Part shown: piece by piece, positions 20,785 to 29,180 of the stretch | Layout of the letters: the number at the start of each line of letters is the position of its first letter | How positions within the stretch are numbered: position 1 is the stretch's first letter | From: Collimonas sp. OK412 | GTDB lineage: Bacteria; Pseudomonadota; Gammaproteobacteria; Burkholderiales; Burkholderiaceae_D | Length of the DNA: 64,000 bases | Direction of reading: 5' to 3' | Assembly: GCF_900112135.1 (NCBI RefSeq) | Contig: NZ_FOLC01000005.1 | Location: forward strand, 186,001-250,000 | Notes under the pieces: model-generated | The model's database searches: none | What the model was told of the DNA's origin: nothing | The model's input: the letters and a program-made list of their open reading frames with translations, nothing else | Position numbers and translations under genes: made by a program

Positions 20785-21021
20785 GAACAGTCCTACGAGA
20801 GAGTTCCGAAAAGCTGGGGGTGCTGCGTGGTCGCGGCGCGGTTCAATACCGGTGGCTAACGACCCGTCGACCTGAAACAGTTTGTCAGAAGAAAGTAAAA
20901 GGGTGCAAAGACTGCAACTCTGGGGGAGTTAAAAATCGCTGCGCGATGGATCAGCGCGATTTTACATGGAAATGCGCTTGCTTAGGTACGGCTGACACGC
21001 CAATAATCATGCGATGTTGCG

Positions 21022-21255
21022 TAGAACTCATTTCATCAATATCCGTGAGTGCGAACGCGGCTATTTGGGATGTAGTGCAAGGCGCGTCGCGCAGCCAAGG
21101 GTGGTTCCCTTGGCAAGCGGCGCAACGCAGCAATACGCCCAAATAGCCCGTTCCCGAAGGGTTCTTGCCAGAAGAGGCGCTGGCCGCGTTGTGCTCCTTG
21201 CCAGCGCCTCTTCTGGCAAGAACGCATCTCACGGATATTGATGAAATGAGTTCTA
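21022..21255. repeat. 234-bp nested palindromic (MITE-like) element A
   Basis: Outer terminal inverted repeats are perfect over 28 bp (21022-21049 with 21228-21255). Inside are an inner pair of 11 bp (21059-21069 with 21138-21148, GGCTATTTGGG / CCCAAATAGCC) enclosing an apical hairpin GCCAAGGG / CCCTTGGC (21094-21114), and a second independent 24-bp hairpin at 21161-21223. The block around the apical hairpin reads GCAAGGCGC ... GCGCAACGC, shared in layout with the element at 41817. No transposase is encoded, and I found no target-site duplication. Confidence 0.8.
21161..21223. repeat. Perfect 24-bp inverted repeat with 15-nt loop
   Basis: Arms 21161-21184 and 21200-21223 are exact reverse complements; the loop is 21185-21199. 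It is nested inside element A on its right side. There is no T-tract, so it is not an obvious terminator. Confidence 0.85.
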
Positions 21256-21335
21256 GATATATCAATGCCGGGAAGATGGTTATCCTGACAGCGGTTTCCC
21301 TCACTACGCCCACAAGCCTTCAAAGGATAAACGGA

Positions 21336-21542
21336 ATGGCGCAATGTCCCGCCTGCCGGCAACAGTTCTCCTGCGGCGCCAGCCAGCATGCGAGCCAGCC
21401 CTGCTGGTGCAGCCGCGTGCCGTCGCTGGCCGGGGCCAGCCTCACGGCGGCAGGATGTTATTGCCCGGATTGCCTGCAGCGCCTGCTGCGGCACGAACAA
21501 AAACAGAAACAGGAACCGGCCGCAGGAAAAACCTCCCCCTAA
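21336..21542 (+). CDS. Small cysteine-rich CWC-type protein
   Basis: 68-aa protein with eight cysteines (4, 7, 13, 23, 25, 41, 43, 46) in CPAC, CWC and CYCPDC pairs, fitting the cysteine-rich CWC family and suggesting a zinc-binding fold. The ATG at 21336 is preceded by AAAGGA about 10 nt upstream; the open frame before it runs through element A and is not counted. It is convergent with the SPOR gene (3 bp apart). Function unknown. Confidence 0.7.
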   Translation: MAQCPACRQQFSCGASQHASQPCWCSRVPSLAGASLTAAGCYCPDCLQRLLRHEQKQKQEPAAGKTSP

Positions 21543-21545
21543 GGA

Positions 21546-22238
21546 CTAAGGGCAGCTGCGCACTTCCTGGGCAGGAAAATCCAGCTTGATCTTGTCGAAG
21601 GCAAGCTTGGCGTCGCCGCCCAGGTCGCGCAGCTGGAACGCCACCTTGCTGGAACTGACGCTGCGCGTGCCGACCTTGGCGCCGCTCAAGCCGCGCTTGG
21701 CCAGGCTGGCGACCTGCTTTTGCGCCGCTTCGTCGGTCTTGAAAATGCCCAGTGAAATGCCATAGCGCAGCGGACTCGAATCCTGGATCACGAAAAAGTC
21801 GCTGATCCCCAGCCGGCGCACCTCGTCGGCCTTGGCGTCGGCCGCTTCCTTGCTGCCCAGCGACGGCAGGTAGACCATGTGGCTAGCCACTTCCTGGGTT
21901 TCACGGCGGACAAATTTGACGGCCGGCACGCGTTCCGCCAGCTGGCTCGAAAAACGCCGCGCTTCGGCCGCGGTGAAATTGCCGACTTCGGTGCAGGCCA
22001 CCGGCGCCAGTTCAGCGGCCGTGGGCGCCGGCGCCAGCGCGGCGCTGGCGAGCGAGGCAACCGCTGCCGGAGCCGTAACATTCTCGGCCGCGGTCATGCG
22101 GATCTTGTCCGGCTGCAGCTGCCTGCCGATGCGCGCCGGCTCCCTGCCGTCGCTGTAGAGCGCGCCGAGATAGCCTTTTTGCATGGCAAACAAGGCGGCA
22201 TTCGCCAATAACAACAGCCAGAAAATTATTTTCAACAT
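21546..22238 (-). CDS. SPOR domain-containing membrane protein
   Basis: 230-aa protein with an N-terminal membrane anchor (residues 2-19) and a C-terminal SPOR domain (about 145-200, YGISLGIFKTDEAAQKQVASLAKRG), which binds denuded peptidoglycan at division sites. The middle is Ala/Pro-rich. It directly follows coaX and birA on the same strand, the usual order in related betaproteobacteria. Confidence 0.85.
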   Translation of the reverse strand: MLKIIFWLLLLANAALFAMQKGYLGALYSDGREPARIGRQLQPDKIRMTAAENVTAPAAVASLASAALAPAPTAAELAPVACTEVGNFTAAEARRFSSQLAERVPAVKFVRRETQEVASHMVYLPSLGSKEAADAKADEVRRLGISDFFVIQDSSPLRYGISLGIFKTDEAAQKQVASLAKRGLSGAKVGTRSVSSSKVAFQLRDLGGDAKLAFDKIKLDFPAQEVRSCP

Positions 22239-22241
22239 AGC

Positions 22242-23009
22242 TTAAAGAGTTGCCGCGGCAGTTTGTAAACCGATCAATACCAGATTATCAACTGTTTCGT
22301 GGGCGATGGACAGGTAGGGCGCCACCAGCGCCGCCGAACCGCCGGCCACGACACAAAGTATATGCGCGCCAGATTGCCGGCCGAGCAACGCAAAGGCCCG
22401 TTCGATGGCGCCGACCTGGGCGTTGATGCAGCCGCTGATGATGGCGTCGTCGGTGTTGTCGGCAAACAGCGTGTTGACTTGCACATGGTCCGTCACATGC
22501 GGCAATCGCGCGGTGCTGCGCGCCAGCGAGGTCGCCATCAAGCCCAGCCCCGGCAGTATCATGCCGCCGCTGAACACGCCGTCGGCGCTGACCGCATCGA
22601 TGGTGGTCGCCGTGCCGCAGGTGGCGACCAGCAGGGTCTGCTGCGGAAACAGGCGTTGCGCGCCGAGCGCTGCGGCAAAGCGGTCGCATCCGAGCTGCGC
22701 CGGGTCGCGGTAAGCGTTGCGCAGGCCGGCCAGCTGCGGCAGCGAAACAAACCAGTGGGGCCGCACGGCGGCGCCGAAAACCGTCTCCAGCAGCGTCTGC
22801 AGGCGCTCTTGCACATGTTCGCCAGCAACGTTCGAAACCAGTATGCGCGTCACCGCCAGCTTGCGCCAGCGTTCGCTCAGCGCCGCAAGTTCGCCCAGCG
22901 CCGCCGAACCGCTGTCGAGCCACGCGCCCGCCAGGTCGCCTGGCTGCGGCATGGCCGTAAGCACCCATTTGATGCGGGTATTGCCGACATCGATCAACAG
23001 CATGCCCAT
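22242..23009 (-). CDS. coaX: Type III pantothenate kinase
   Basis: First step of coenzyme A synthesis. 255 aa of the ASKHA fold: DVGNTRIKW phosphate loop at residue 7, GCDRFAAALGA, TCGTATTIDAV second phosphate loop. An alternative ATG two codons later is possible. It starts 3 bp after the birA stop; translational coupling is likely. Confidence 0.95.
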   Translation of the reverse strand: MGMLLIDVGNTRIKWVLTAMPQPGDLAGAWLDSGSAALGELAALSERWRKLAVTRILVSNVAGEHVQERLQTLLETVFGAAVRPHWFVSLPQLAGLRNAYRDPAQLGCDRFAAALGAQRLFPQQTLLVATCGTATTIDAVSADGVFSGGMILPGLGLMATSLARSTARLPHVTDHVQVNTLFADNTDDAIISGCINAQVGAIERAFALLGRQSGAHILCVVAGGSAALVAPYLSIAHETVDNLVLIGLQTAAATL

Positions 23010-23012
23010 GGT

Positions 23013-23855
23013 TCAGTCTTCCTTCGGCCGCAATGAAATGTCGCCGGCCATGATCGCAATCGGGCTGCTGCCGCCATCGGTTTGCAGCAGCAGGCGTCCG
23101 ATCTGGTCGATGCCCAGCGCGCGGCCTTCATGCAGCGTCTTGCCCTGGTCCAGGATCAGCACCTGCTGGCCGGCAAACGCATGCAGCCGGTTCCAGCGCT
23201 CGACGAAAGCCGCCAGGCCGGCGTTTTCGAATTGCCGCATGGTCTGCGCCAGCGCGCTGAGCAGCGATCCAAGCAGCAGGTCGCGGTCCTGCGCCGCCGC
23301 CGCCGGCAGGCTGGCGGTGCGGCGCCCGATCTGTTCCTGCAGCTGTTCCGGCATGGCGAGATTGATGCCGATGCCGACCACCGCCCATAGCTGCTGGTCC
23401 GGCGCGGTCGCGGTTTCGATCAGGATGCCGGCCAGCTTGCGGCCGCCTTGCAAGACATCGTTCGGCCATTTCAGCTGGACCTCGACGCCGAAATCGGCCA
23501 GGGTCTCGGCAATCGCCACGCCCACCGCCAGCGGCAGGCCGACCAGCGTTTGCAACGGCGCGGCAAACGGCCAGGCCAGCGAAAACGTCAGCGCCGCCGA
23601 CGGCGCCGTCAGCCACGCGCGGCCGGCGCGGCCGCGGCCGGCAGTCTGCGTCTGCGCCGCCAGCAAGGTCGGCGCGCCGAGCGCCCTGGAGCGGTCACCG
23701 CTGGCGACGCGCGCCAGCAGGTCAGCATTGGTGGAGCCGGTCTCGGCCACTACCTCGACCTGGCACTGTTCAGCGTGGTAGCCGGCAAATGCGGTGATGC
23801 GGGCGGCCGACAAATGGCTCGCGGGCGAAATTGGTGCAATAAATTGGACAGTCAT
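23013..23855 (-). CDS. birA: Biotin-[acetyl-CoA-carboxylase] ligase
   Basis: Attaches biotin to the biotin carboxyl carrier protein. Shows the biotinyl-AMP loop GRGRAGRAW and KWPNDVL. It has no N-terminal HTH domain, so it is a monofunctional ligase and not a repressor. I start at the ATG at 23855 (MTVQF), giving 280 aa; the frame is open to 23915, and no start has a clear Shine-Dalgarno. Confidence 0.92.
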   Translation of the reverse strand: MTVQFIAPISPASHLSAARITAFAGYHAEQCQVEVVAETGSTNADLLARVASGDRSRALGAPTLLAAQTQTAGRGRAGRAWLTAPSAALTFSLAWPFAAPLQTLVGLPLAVGVAIAETLADFGVEVQLKWPNDVLQGGRKLAGILIETATAPDQQLWAVVGIGINLAMPEQLQEQIGRRTASLPAAAAQDRDLLLGSLLSALAQTMRQFENAGLAAFVERWNRLHAFAGQQVLILDQGKTLHEGRALGIDQIGRLLLQTDGGSSPIAIMAGDISLRPKED

Positions 23856-24062
23856 GCCGCGCATTGTAGCGGGAGTTATGCCGGAATGCGGCTCGCCATG
23901 CGCGGGATTCCCCATGAAAACACAATAAAAAACAACGGCGCCGCTAATCCGTATGGCATATTTCTCTGGAAACCGTTAAATCGCTTATCCGAGCGGCGTT
24001 TCCGGCCGGGTTTTATCACTGCCGTAATAGTCTGGAAAGCAATTCTCCCTTAAACTGACACG

Positions 24063-25187
24063 ATGCCGAACCCAGATTCCACTACTCCTGTTCTCGATCT
24101 TAAAGATGGCAGCCTGGTAGCCGCCCGCGGCAACTGGCAGGTGCATGCCTTGACGCAGCCGGGGGTGATCTGGGAATTGCAGGCCAAGCTGAGAAAACTG
24201 GGCGGGAAAAACGACGCATTGCGCTGGGATTTGTCGGGGATCGGCACGCTGGACCATATCGGCGCGCAATTCCTGTGGAACGCATGGGGCAAAACCCGGC
24301 CCAGGCAACTGACCTTGGCGCCGCAGCACCGCGATTTTTTCCAGCGCCTGGCCAGCGCCGGCACCCTGGCATTACCGCCCAAGCCGCCGCGCCGCCGCCT
24401 GTTCAACGTGATCTACGACATCGGCGCCGAGATGCTGGAGCATGTGTCCGGCTTTATCACCCTGCTGGGACAACTGGTGCTGGATTTCCTGCGCATGGTG
24501 CGCGCGCCGCAGCGGGCGCCGTGGAAAGAGATTTCCGCCAACGTCTACCACGTCGGCTACCAGGCGCTGGGAATTACGGCGCTGGTCGGCTTCCTGATCG
24601 GCGTGGTGCTGTCGTTCCTGTCGGCACAGCAATTGCATACCTTTGGCGGCGATATCTACCTGGTGAACATCCTCGGCATGAGCATTATCCGCGAACTGGG
24701 GCCGTTGCTGGCGGCGATCCTGGTGGCCGGCCGCTCCGGCTCGGCGATCACCGCACAGCTGGGCGTGATGCGCGTGACCGAAGAACTCGACGCGATGCTG
24801 GTGATGGGCTTGCCGCACGGCTTCCGGCTGATCTTGCCGCGCGTGCTGGCGTTGCTGGTGGCGATGCCCTTGCTGGTCATCTGGACCGACGCCATCGCGC
24901 TGTTGGGCGGGATGGTCGCCGCGCAGTTGCAGCTGGGTTTGTCGCCGACTTATTTCCTGCAGCAGTTGCCGAACGCAGTGCCGCTGCCCAATTACCTGAT
25001 CGGCCTCGGCAAAGGCGCGGTGTTCGGCGGCCTGATTGCGATGGTGGCCTGTTATTTCGGCCTGCGCATCGAACCGAATACGGAAAGCCTGGGGCACGGC
25101 ACCACCACCTCGGTGGTGACCGCCATCACCATCGTGATCGTGGCCGATGCGGTGTTTGCGATCATTTTCAGCGGCGTGGGATTCTGA
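24063..25187 (+). CDS. MlaE-type lipid ABC permease with N-terminal STAS domain
   Basis: Inner membrane permease of an MCE-type phospholipid transporter, 374 aa. Residues ~10-95 form a STAS-like (MlaB-type) domain with SGIGTLDHIGAQFL; residues ~110-374 form the MlaE permease with EISANVYHVGYQALGI, IRELGPLLAAILVAGRSGSA and the C-terminal GTTTSVVTAI. The fusion replaces a separate MlaB. It overlaps the ATPase gene by one base. Confidence 0.92.
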   Translation: MPNPDSTTPVLDLKDGSLVAARGNWQVHALTQPGVIWELQAKLRKLGGKNDALRWDLSGIGTLDHIGAQFLWNAWGKTRPRQLTLAPQHRDFFQRLASAGTLALPPKPPRRRLFNVIYDIGAEMLEHVSGFITLLGQLVLDFLRMVRAPQRAPWKEISANVYHVGYQALGITALVGFLIGVVLSFLSAQQLHTFGGDIYLVNILGMSIIRELGPLLAAILVAGRSGSAITAQLGVMRVTEELDAMLVMGLPHGFRLILPRVLALLVAMPLLVIWTDAIALLGGMVAAQLQLGLSPTYFLQQLPNAVPLPNYLIGLGKGAVFGGLIAMVACYFGLRIEPNTESLGHGTTTSVVTAITIVIVADAVFAIIFSGVGF

Positions 25188-25957
25188 TGGCCGAGCACGT
25201 ACCCATCATCGAGGTCGACAAGCTCTGGACCCAGTTCGGCCAGGCGGTGATCCACCAGGACCTGGACCTGCGCATAGAAGCCGGCGAGATCGTCGGCCTG
25301 GTGGGCGGTTCCGGTTCCGGCAAGACCACGCTGGTGCGCCAGATACTCGGGCTGAACCGGCCGACCAAGGGCAAGGTGACGGTGTTCGGCACCGATATCA
25401 GCCAGGCCGATGTCGACCAGATGTACGCGCTGCAAAACCGCTGGGGCATGCTGTTCCAGCAGGGCGCTCTGTTTTCGGCGCTGACCGTGCTCGACAACGT
25501 GGCGCTGCCGATGCGCGAGTTGCGCGCCTTGCCGGACCGGCTGATCCGGGACGCCGCCCTGCTCAAGCTGCAGATGGCCGGCATCGGCCCTGAACATGCG
25601 CTGAAAATGCCGTCCGACCTGTCCGGCGGCATGATCAAGCGGGTGGCCCTGGCGCGTGCGCTGGCGCTGGAACCGGAACTGCTGTTTCTCGACGAACCGA
25701 CGGCCGGGCTCGATCCGGCATCGTCGGCCGCTTTTATCGAGCTGATCCGTTCGCTGCACAAGGACATGCGCCTGACGGTAGTGATGATCACCCACGACCT
25801 GGAGCCGCTGCTGGCATTGTCGACCAAGATCGCGGTGCTGGCGGACAAGCATGTGATCGCCTACGACACGCCGGAGCGCGTGATGAAAGTGCGGCATCCG
25901 TTCATCGAAACATTTTTTCTTACTGCTAACCGTTTTGAGCATGAAACTTGCGGATAA
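25187..25957 (+). CDS. MlaF-type ABC transporter ATP-binding protein
   Basis: ATPase of the lipid transporter, 256 aa. Walker A GGSGSGKTT at residues 40-48, signature LSGGMIKRVALARAL, Walker B LLFLDEPTAGLD, and ITHD switch His. The start ATG overlaps the permease stop (TGATG); the longer frame upstream is a shadow. The LSGGM variant is typical of MlaF-type ATPases. Confidence 0.94.
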   Translation: MAEHVPIIEVDKLWTQFGQAVIHQDLDLRIEAGEIVGLVGGSGSGKTTLVRQILGLNRPTKGKVTVFGTDISQADVDQMYALQNRWGMLFQQGALFSALTVLDNVALPMRELRALPDRLIRDAALLKLQMAGIGPEHALKMPSDLSGGMIKRVALARALALEPELLFLDEPTAGLDPASSAAFIELIRSLHKDMRLTVVMITHDLEPLLALSTKIAVLADKHVIAYDTPERVMKVRHPFIETFFLTANRFEHETCG

Positions 25958-25984
25958 ATGCAGAAAGCGTAAATAGGAAGTCTT

Positions 25985-26932
25985 ATGGAAAATAAAGCGC
26001 ATGCCCTGATCGCCGGACTGTTCACGGTGGCCTTGCTGATCGCGGCGCTGTTCGGCGTCATGTGGTTCAACAGCGACCGGGTGGAACGGATTCCTTACCA
26101 AATCGCCACCAAGCTGTCGGTGCCGGGCCTCAATCCGCAAGCCGACGTGCGTTACCGCGGCCTGGATGCCGGCAAGGTCGACACCATCACCTTCGATCCG
26201 AAATCGCCGGGGCAGATCCTGATCAAGATCAAGGTCAATCCGGATACGCCGATGACGCAGTCCACCTTCGCCACCCTGGGCTACCAGGGCGTGACCGGGA
26301 TCGCCTATATCCAGCTCGACGACGACGGCAGCAAGCCGCTCAAGCTCGACAGCAGCAAGCAGCACCTGGCGCGCATAGAACTGCGGCCGAGCCTGTTCGA
26401 CAACCTGCAGAGCAAGGGCGCGGTGATTCTGTCGCGCGCCAACGATACGGTGGAAAGACTGAACAGCCTGCTCGATCCCGAGAACCAGAAAACCATGGTG
26501 AAAGCGTTCAGCGACGTCAGCAAGACCGTCAACGAATACCAGGGCATCCCGCAGCAGCTGCAGCCGACCCTGAACCAGCTGCCGGCCCTGACCAGCCAGC
26601 TAAACCAGGCGCTGGCCTCGGTCACGGCGCTGTCCAACAACATGATGGTGCTCAGCAAGAACCTCAACACCTTGACCGCCAGCCTGCAAGGACCGGACGG
26701 CGCTGTCGCCAACCTGGCCGGGGCGGTGCAGAATATCGGCTCGGTCGCCAATGGCGTCGAATACGATACGCTGCCGCGTTTCAATGTGCTGACCACGGAA
26801 GCGCGCTCGTCGATGCGCAGCCTGAACCAGACCCTGGACCATCTCAACCAGCAGCCGCAAAGCATCCTGTTCGGCAGCAAGCCGCTGCCTCCCGGACCCG
26901 GCGAAGCGGGTTTTGTCGCCCCAGGAAAATAA
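25985..26932 (+). CDS. MlaD-type MCE-domain substrate-binding protein
   Basis: 315 aa with an N-terminal membrane helix (residues 8-28), one MCE domain (about 40-115, VPGLNPQADVRYRGLDAGKV and GVTGIAYIQL) and a long helical C-terminal region (~150-300). It tethers to the inner membrane and forms the hexameric ring that carries phospholipids. It follows the ATPase by 27 bp. Confidence 0.92.
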   Translation: MENKAHALIAGLFTVALLIAALFGVMWFNSDRVERIPYQIATKLSVPGLNPQADVRYRGLDAGKVDTITFDPKSPGQILIKIKVNPDTPMTQSTFATLGYQGVTGIAYIQLDDDGSKPLKLDSSKQHLARIELRPSLFDNLQSKGAVILSRANDTVERLNSLLDPENQKTMVKAFSDVSKTVNEYQGIPQQLQPTLNQLPALTSQLNQALASVTALSNNMMVLSKNLNTLTASLQGPDGAVANLAGAVQNIGSVANGVEYDTLPRFNVLTTEARSSMRSLNQTLDHLNQQPQSILFGSKPLPPGPGEAGFVAPGK

Positions 26933-26983
26933 ACATTCGCGCGGCAAAGATCGCACTCTGCCGCCAACCGATTAAGGCATGCC

Positions 26984-27586
26984 ATGACCGCTATCTTGAA
27001 AACCCTGTCGTCGTTCCTTGCGCTTGCCCTGGTCGCGGGCTGCGCCAGCAAGGTCGACGCGCCGACCCAATACGACCTCGGCCTGCTGCCTCCCGCAGCC
27101 GCGACCGCCGCCCCAGCCTTGCCCGCTGTCAGCGTGGCCGATGTCAATGCGCCGGCCTGGCTGGACAACAACATGATGTATTTCCGCCTGGCCTACGCCA
27201 ACCAGCTGCAGCCCCGGCCATACGCCGCCAGCCGCTGGACCATGCCACCGGCGCAGCTGTTCCAGCAGCGCCTGAAATCGCGCCTGGCCCAGGCTGGCGG
27301 CACGGTGCTGGCGATGTCGGACGCCGCGCTGAATATTCCTTTGCTGCGCATCGACATGGATGATTTCACGCAAACCTTCGATACTCCCTCGCACAGCCTG
27401 GCGACGCTGCAGGTACGGGCTTCGCTGTTCAACGGCCGCACGCTGCTGGCGCAAAAGAGCTTCAGCCGCCAGGCCGCGACTCCCAGCGCCGACGCCGCCG
27501 GCGCCGCCAGCGCTTTCGTGGCGGCCAATGACGGCGTGATCGATGAGCTGATGAGCTGGCTGGCGACAGTGGCACCGAAAAAATAA
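26984..27586 (+). CDS. ABC transport auxiliary lipoprotein (PqiC-like)
   Basis: 200-aa lipoprotein: signal peptide with lipobox LVAGC (Cys at 20), followed by the ABC-type transport auxiliary domain (YDLGLL at the start; MMYFRLAYANQLQPRPYAASRW). It probably serves the MCE system at the outer membrane, as PqiC does. The stop overlaps the next start (TAATG). Confidence 0.88.
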   Translation: MTAILKTLSSFLALALVAGCASKVDAPTQYDLGLLPPAAATAAPALPAVSVADVNAPAWLDNNMMYFRLAYANQLQPRPYAASRWTMPPAQLFQQRLKSRLAQAGGTVLAMSDAALNIPLLRIDMDDFTQTFDTPSHSLATLQVRASLFNGRTLLAQKSFSRQAATPSADAAGAASAFVAANDGVIDELMSWLATVAPKK

Positions 27587-28755
27587 TGACGCAACAAGCA
27601 ACCGTTTCAAATTCTTCAGCCGCGTCGTCGTTTGCCCGCGTCAGCCTGCTGATCTACCTGCTGCTGATCATCTACGCCAGCTGGTATCCGTTTGCCGGCT
27701 GGCGCGACCTCGGCCTGACCGCCTTCGCCTACCTGGGCGCGCCGCTGCCGCATTACTGGACCGTGTTCGATGTCTGGACCAATATCGCCGGCTACCTGCC
27801 GCTAGGCATGCTGATGGTGCTGTCGTTGCCGCGCTCGCGCCGCTGGTCGCCGTACTGGTCGGTATTGCTGGCGACCCTGGCCGGCATCCTGGTCTCGGGC
27901 GCCATGGAGGCGGTGCAGACCTTCCTGCCGACCCGCGTCGCCTCCAACCTGGACCTGATGACCAACAGCGCCGGCGCCTTTCTCGGCGCGGTGCTGGGCG
28001 TCATCCTGCGACCGCGCTTCGGCCCCGACAGCCGCTTGCTGCAACTGCGCGAGCACTGGTTCAACCGTGAAGCCAGCCAGGGCATGGTGGTGGTCGCGCT
28101 GTGGCCGCTGGCGCAGATTTATCCGCTCAGCCACCTGTTCGGCTTCGGCCAGTTCACCTCCATGCTGTCGACCTGGCTATCCGACTTGCTGGAACAGCCG
28201 ATCGACCTGCAAGCCTGGCTGACCAACGATATCCAGTTCAGCGCCGACCAGTACTGGCTGACCGAGACCATCATCACCGCCTGCGGCCTGACCGGGGCCG
28301 CCCTGACCTTCCTGATCCTGCTGCGCCAGCAGGCGCCGAAATTGCCGCTGACCTTGCTGCTGGTGTTTCTCACGCTGATGACCAAGATCCTGGCGACGGC
28401 GCTGCTGTTCGCGCCCGACAACGCCTTCGTCTGGCTGACCCCCGGCTCATTCGGCGGCCTGCTGATCGGCGGCCTCATGCTGAGCGGCCTGGCCTATGCG
28501 CCGCAGCTGGCGCAACGGCGCCTGGCCGGGCTGACCCTGGCCATATCGCTGTTGCTGGTCAATGTCATGCCGGACAATCCGTATTACACCGAAACCGTGC
28601 AAACCTGGTCGCAGGGGAAATTCCTGAACTTCAACGGCGTCGCCCAGTTCCTGGCCCTGCTGTGGCCGTTCTGCACGCTGTGGTTCCTGTTCCATCCGAT
28701 GCACAAGCGGCGCCGCGAGCTGGCGCAGCGCGACTCGCGGCAGCCCCGCTCCTGA
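27586..28755 (+). CDS. VanZ family membrane protein
   Basis: 389-aa polytopic protein. Residues ~20-145 are a VanZ domain (YASWYPFAGW, NIAGYLPLGMLM, EAVQTFLPTRVASNLDLMTNSAGAFLG); the rest holds about six further helices with no domain I recognise. VanZ itself gives low-level teicoplanin resistance; the role here is unknown. Start overlaps the lipoprotein stop by one base, so it belongs to the lipid-transport operon. Confidence 0.88.
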   Translation: MTQQATVSNSSAASSFARVSLLIYLLLIIYASWYPFAGWRDLGLTAFAYLGAPLPHYWTVFDVWTNIAGYLPLGMLMVLSLPRSRRWSPYWSVLLATLAGILVSGAMEAVQTFLPTRVASNLDLMTNSAGAFLGAVLGVILRPRFGPDSRLLQLREHWFNREASQGMVVVALWPLAQIYPLSHLFGFGQFTSMLSTWLSDLLEQPIDLQAWLTNDIQFSADQYWLTETIITACGLTGAALTFLILLRQQAPKLPLTLLLVFLTLMTKILATALLFAPDNAFVWLTPGSFGGLLIGGLMLSGLAYAPQLAQRRLAGLTLAISLLLVNVMPDNPYYTETVQTWSQGKFLNFNGVAQFLALLWPFCTLWFLFHPMHKRRRELAQRDSRQPRS

Positions 28756-28817
28756 AATCAAAATGGCGGCGGTGTATGATTCCCGTCTGTATTGGTCAAC
28801 TATTCCAGAATCCTGCC

Positions 28818-29138
28818 ATGAGCGATAAGCCGTTTTACGAACACCACGTATTTTTTTGCCTGAACCAGCGCGAACCGGGCGAACGCGTCTGCTGCGCCAA
28901 CGCCGGGGCCCAGGCCGCGCAGGAGCATGCCAAGCGCCGCGTCAAGCAGCTCGGCCTGGCCGGCGAAGGCAAGGTGCGGATCAACAAGGCCGGCTGCCTC
29001 GAACGCTGCGAAGAGGGGCCGGCGCTGGTGATTTATCCTGAAGGCGTCTGGTACACCTACGTCGACAATGAAGACATCGACGAAATCATCGATGTCCATA
29101 TCGTCGGCGGCAAGATTGTCGAACGCCTCAAAATCTAA
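28818..29138 (+). CDS. Thioredoxin-like [2Fe-2S] ferredoxin
   Basis: 106-aa protein with the cluster ligands of the thioredoxin-like ferredoxin family: Cys14, Cys25 or 26, Cys60 and Cys64 (GCLERCEEGP). Start set at the ATG at 28818; the long open frame upstream is a shadow of VanZ. The redox partner is unknown. Confidence 0.9.
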   Translation: MSDKPFYEHHVFFCLNQREPGERVCCANAGAQAAQEHAKRRVKQLGLAGEGKVRINKAGCLERCEEGPALVIYPEGVWYTYVDNEDIDEIIDVHIVGGKIVERLKI

Positions 29139-29180
29139 GCAACACGCATTCCGTCGCCATCACTCAGAACCATCAATGCA

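Larger units (their letters stand above)
20785..21335. other. Non-coding region upstream of argB with palindromic element
   Basis: 551 bp with no credible gene. It contains the argB promoter region, an imperfect hairpin at 20931-20964 (AAAATCGC / GCGATTTT arms with a GCGAT stretch between), and the 234-bp palindromic element at 21022-21255. Open frames crossing the element exist on both strands but follow its symmetry and resemble no protein. Confidence 0.6.

Noticed and set aside
21036-21500. Minus-strand frame through element A
   Set aside because: It follows the inverted repeats and has no ribosome site or recognisable protein sequence.
24275-25957. 560-aa plus-strand frame reaching into the permease gene
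   Set aside because: Only the part from 25187 is the ABC ATPase; the rest is the permease read in another frame.
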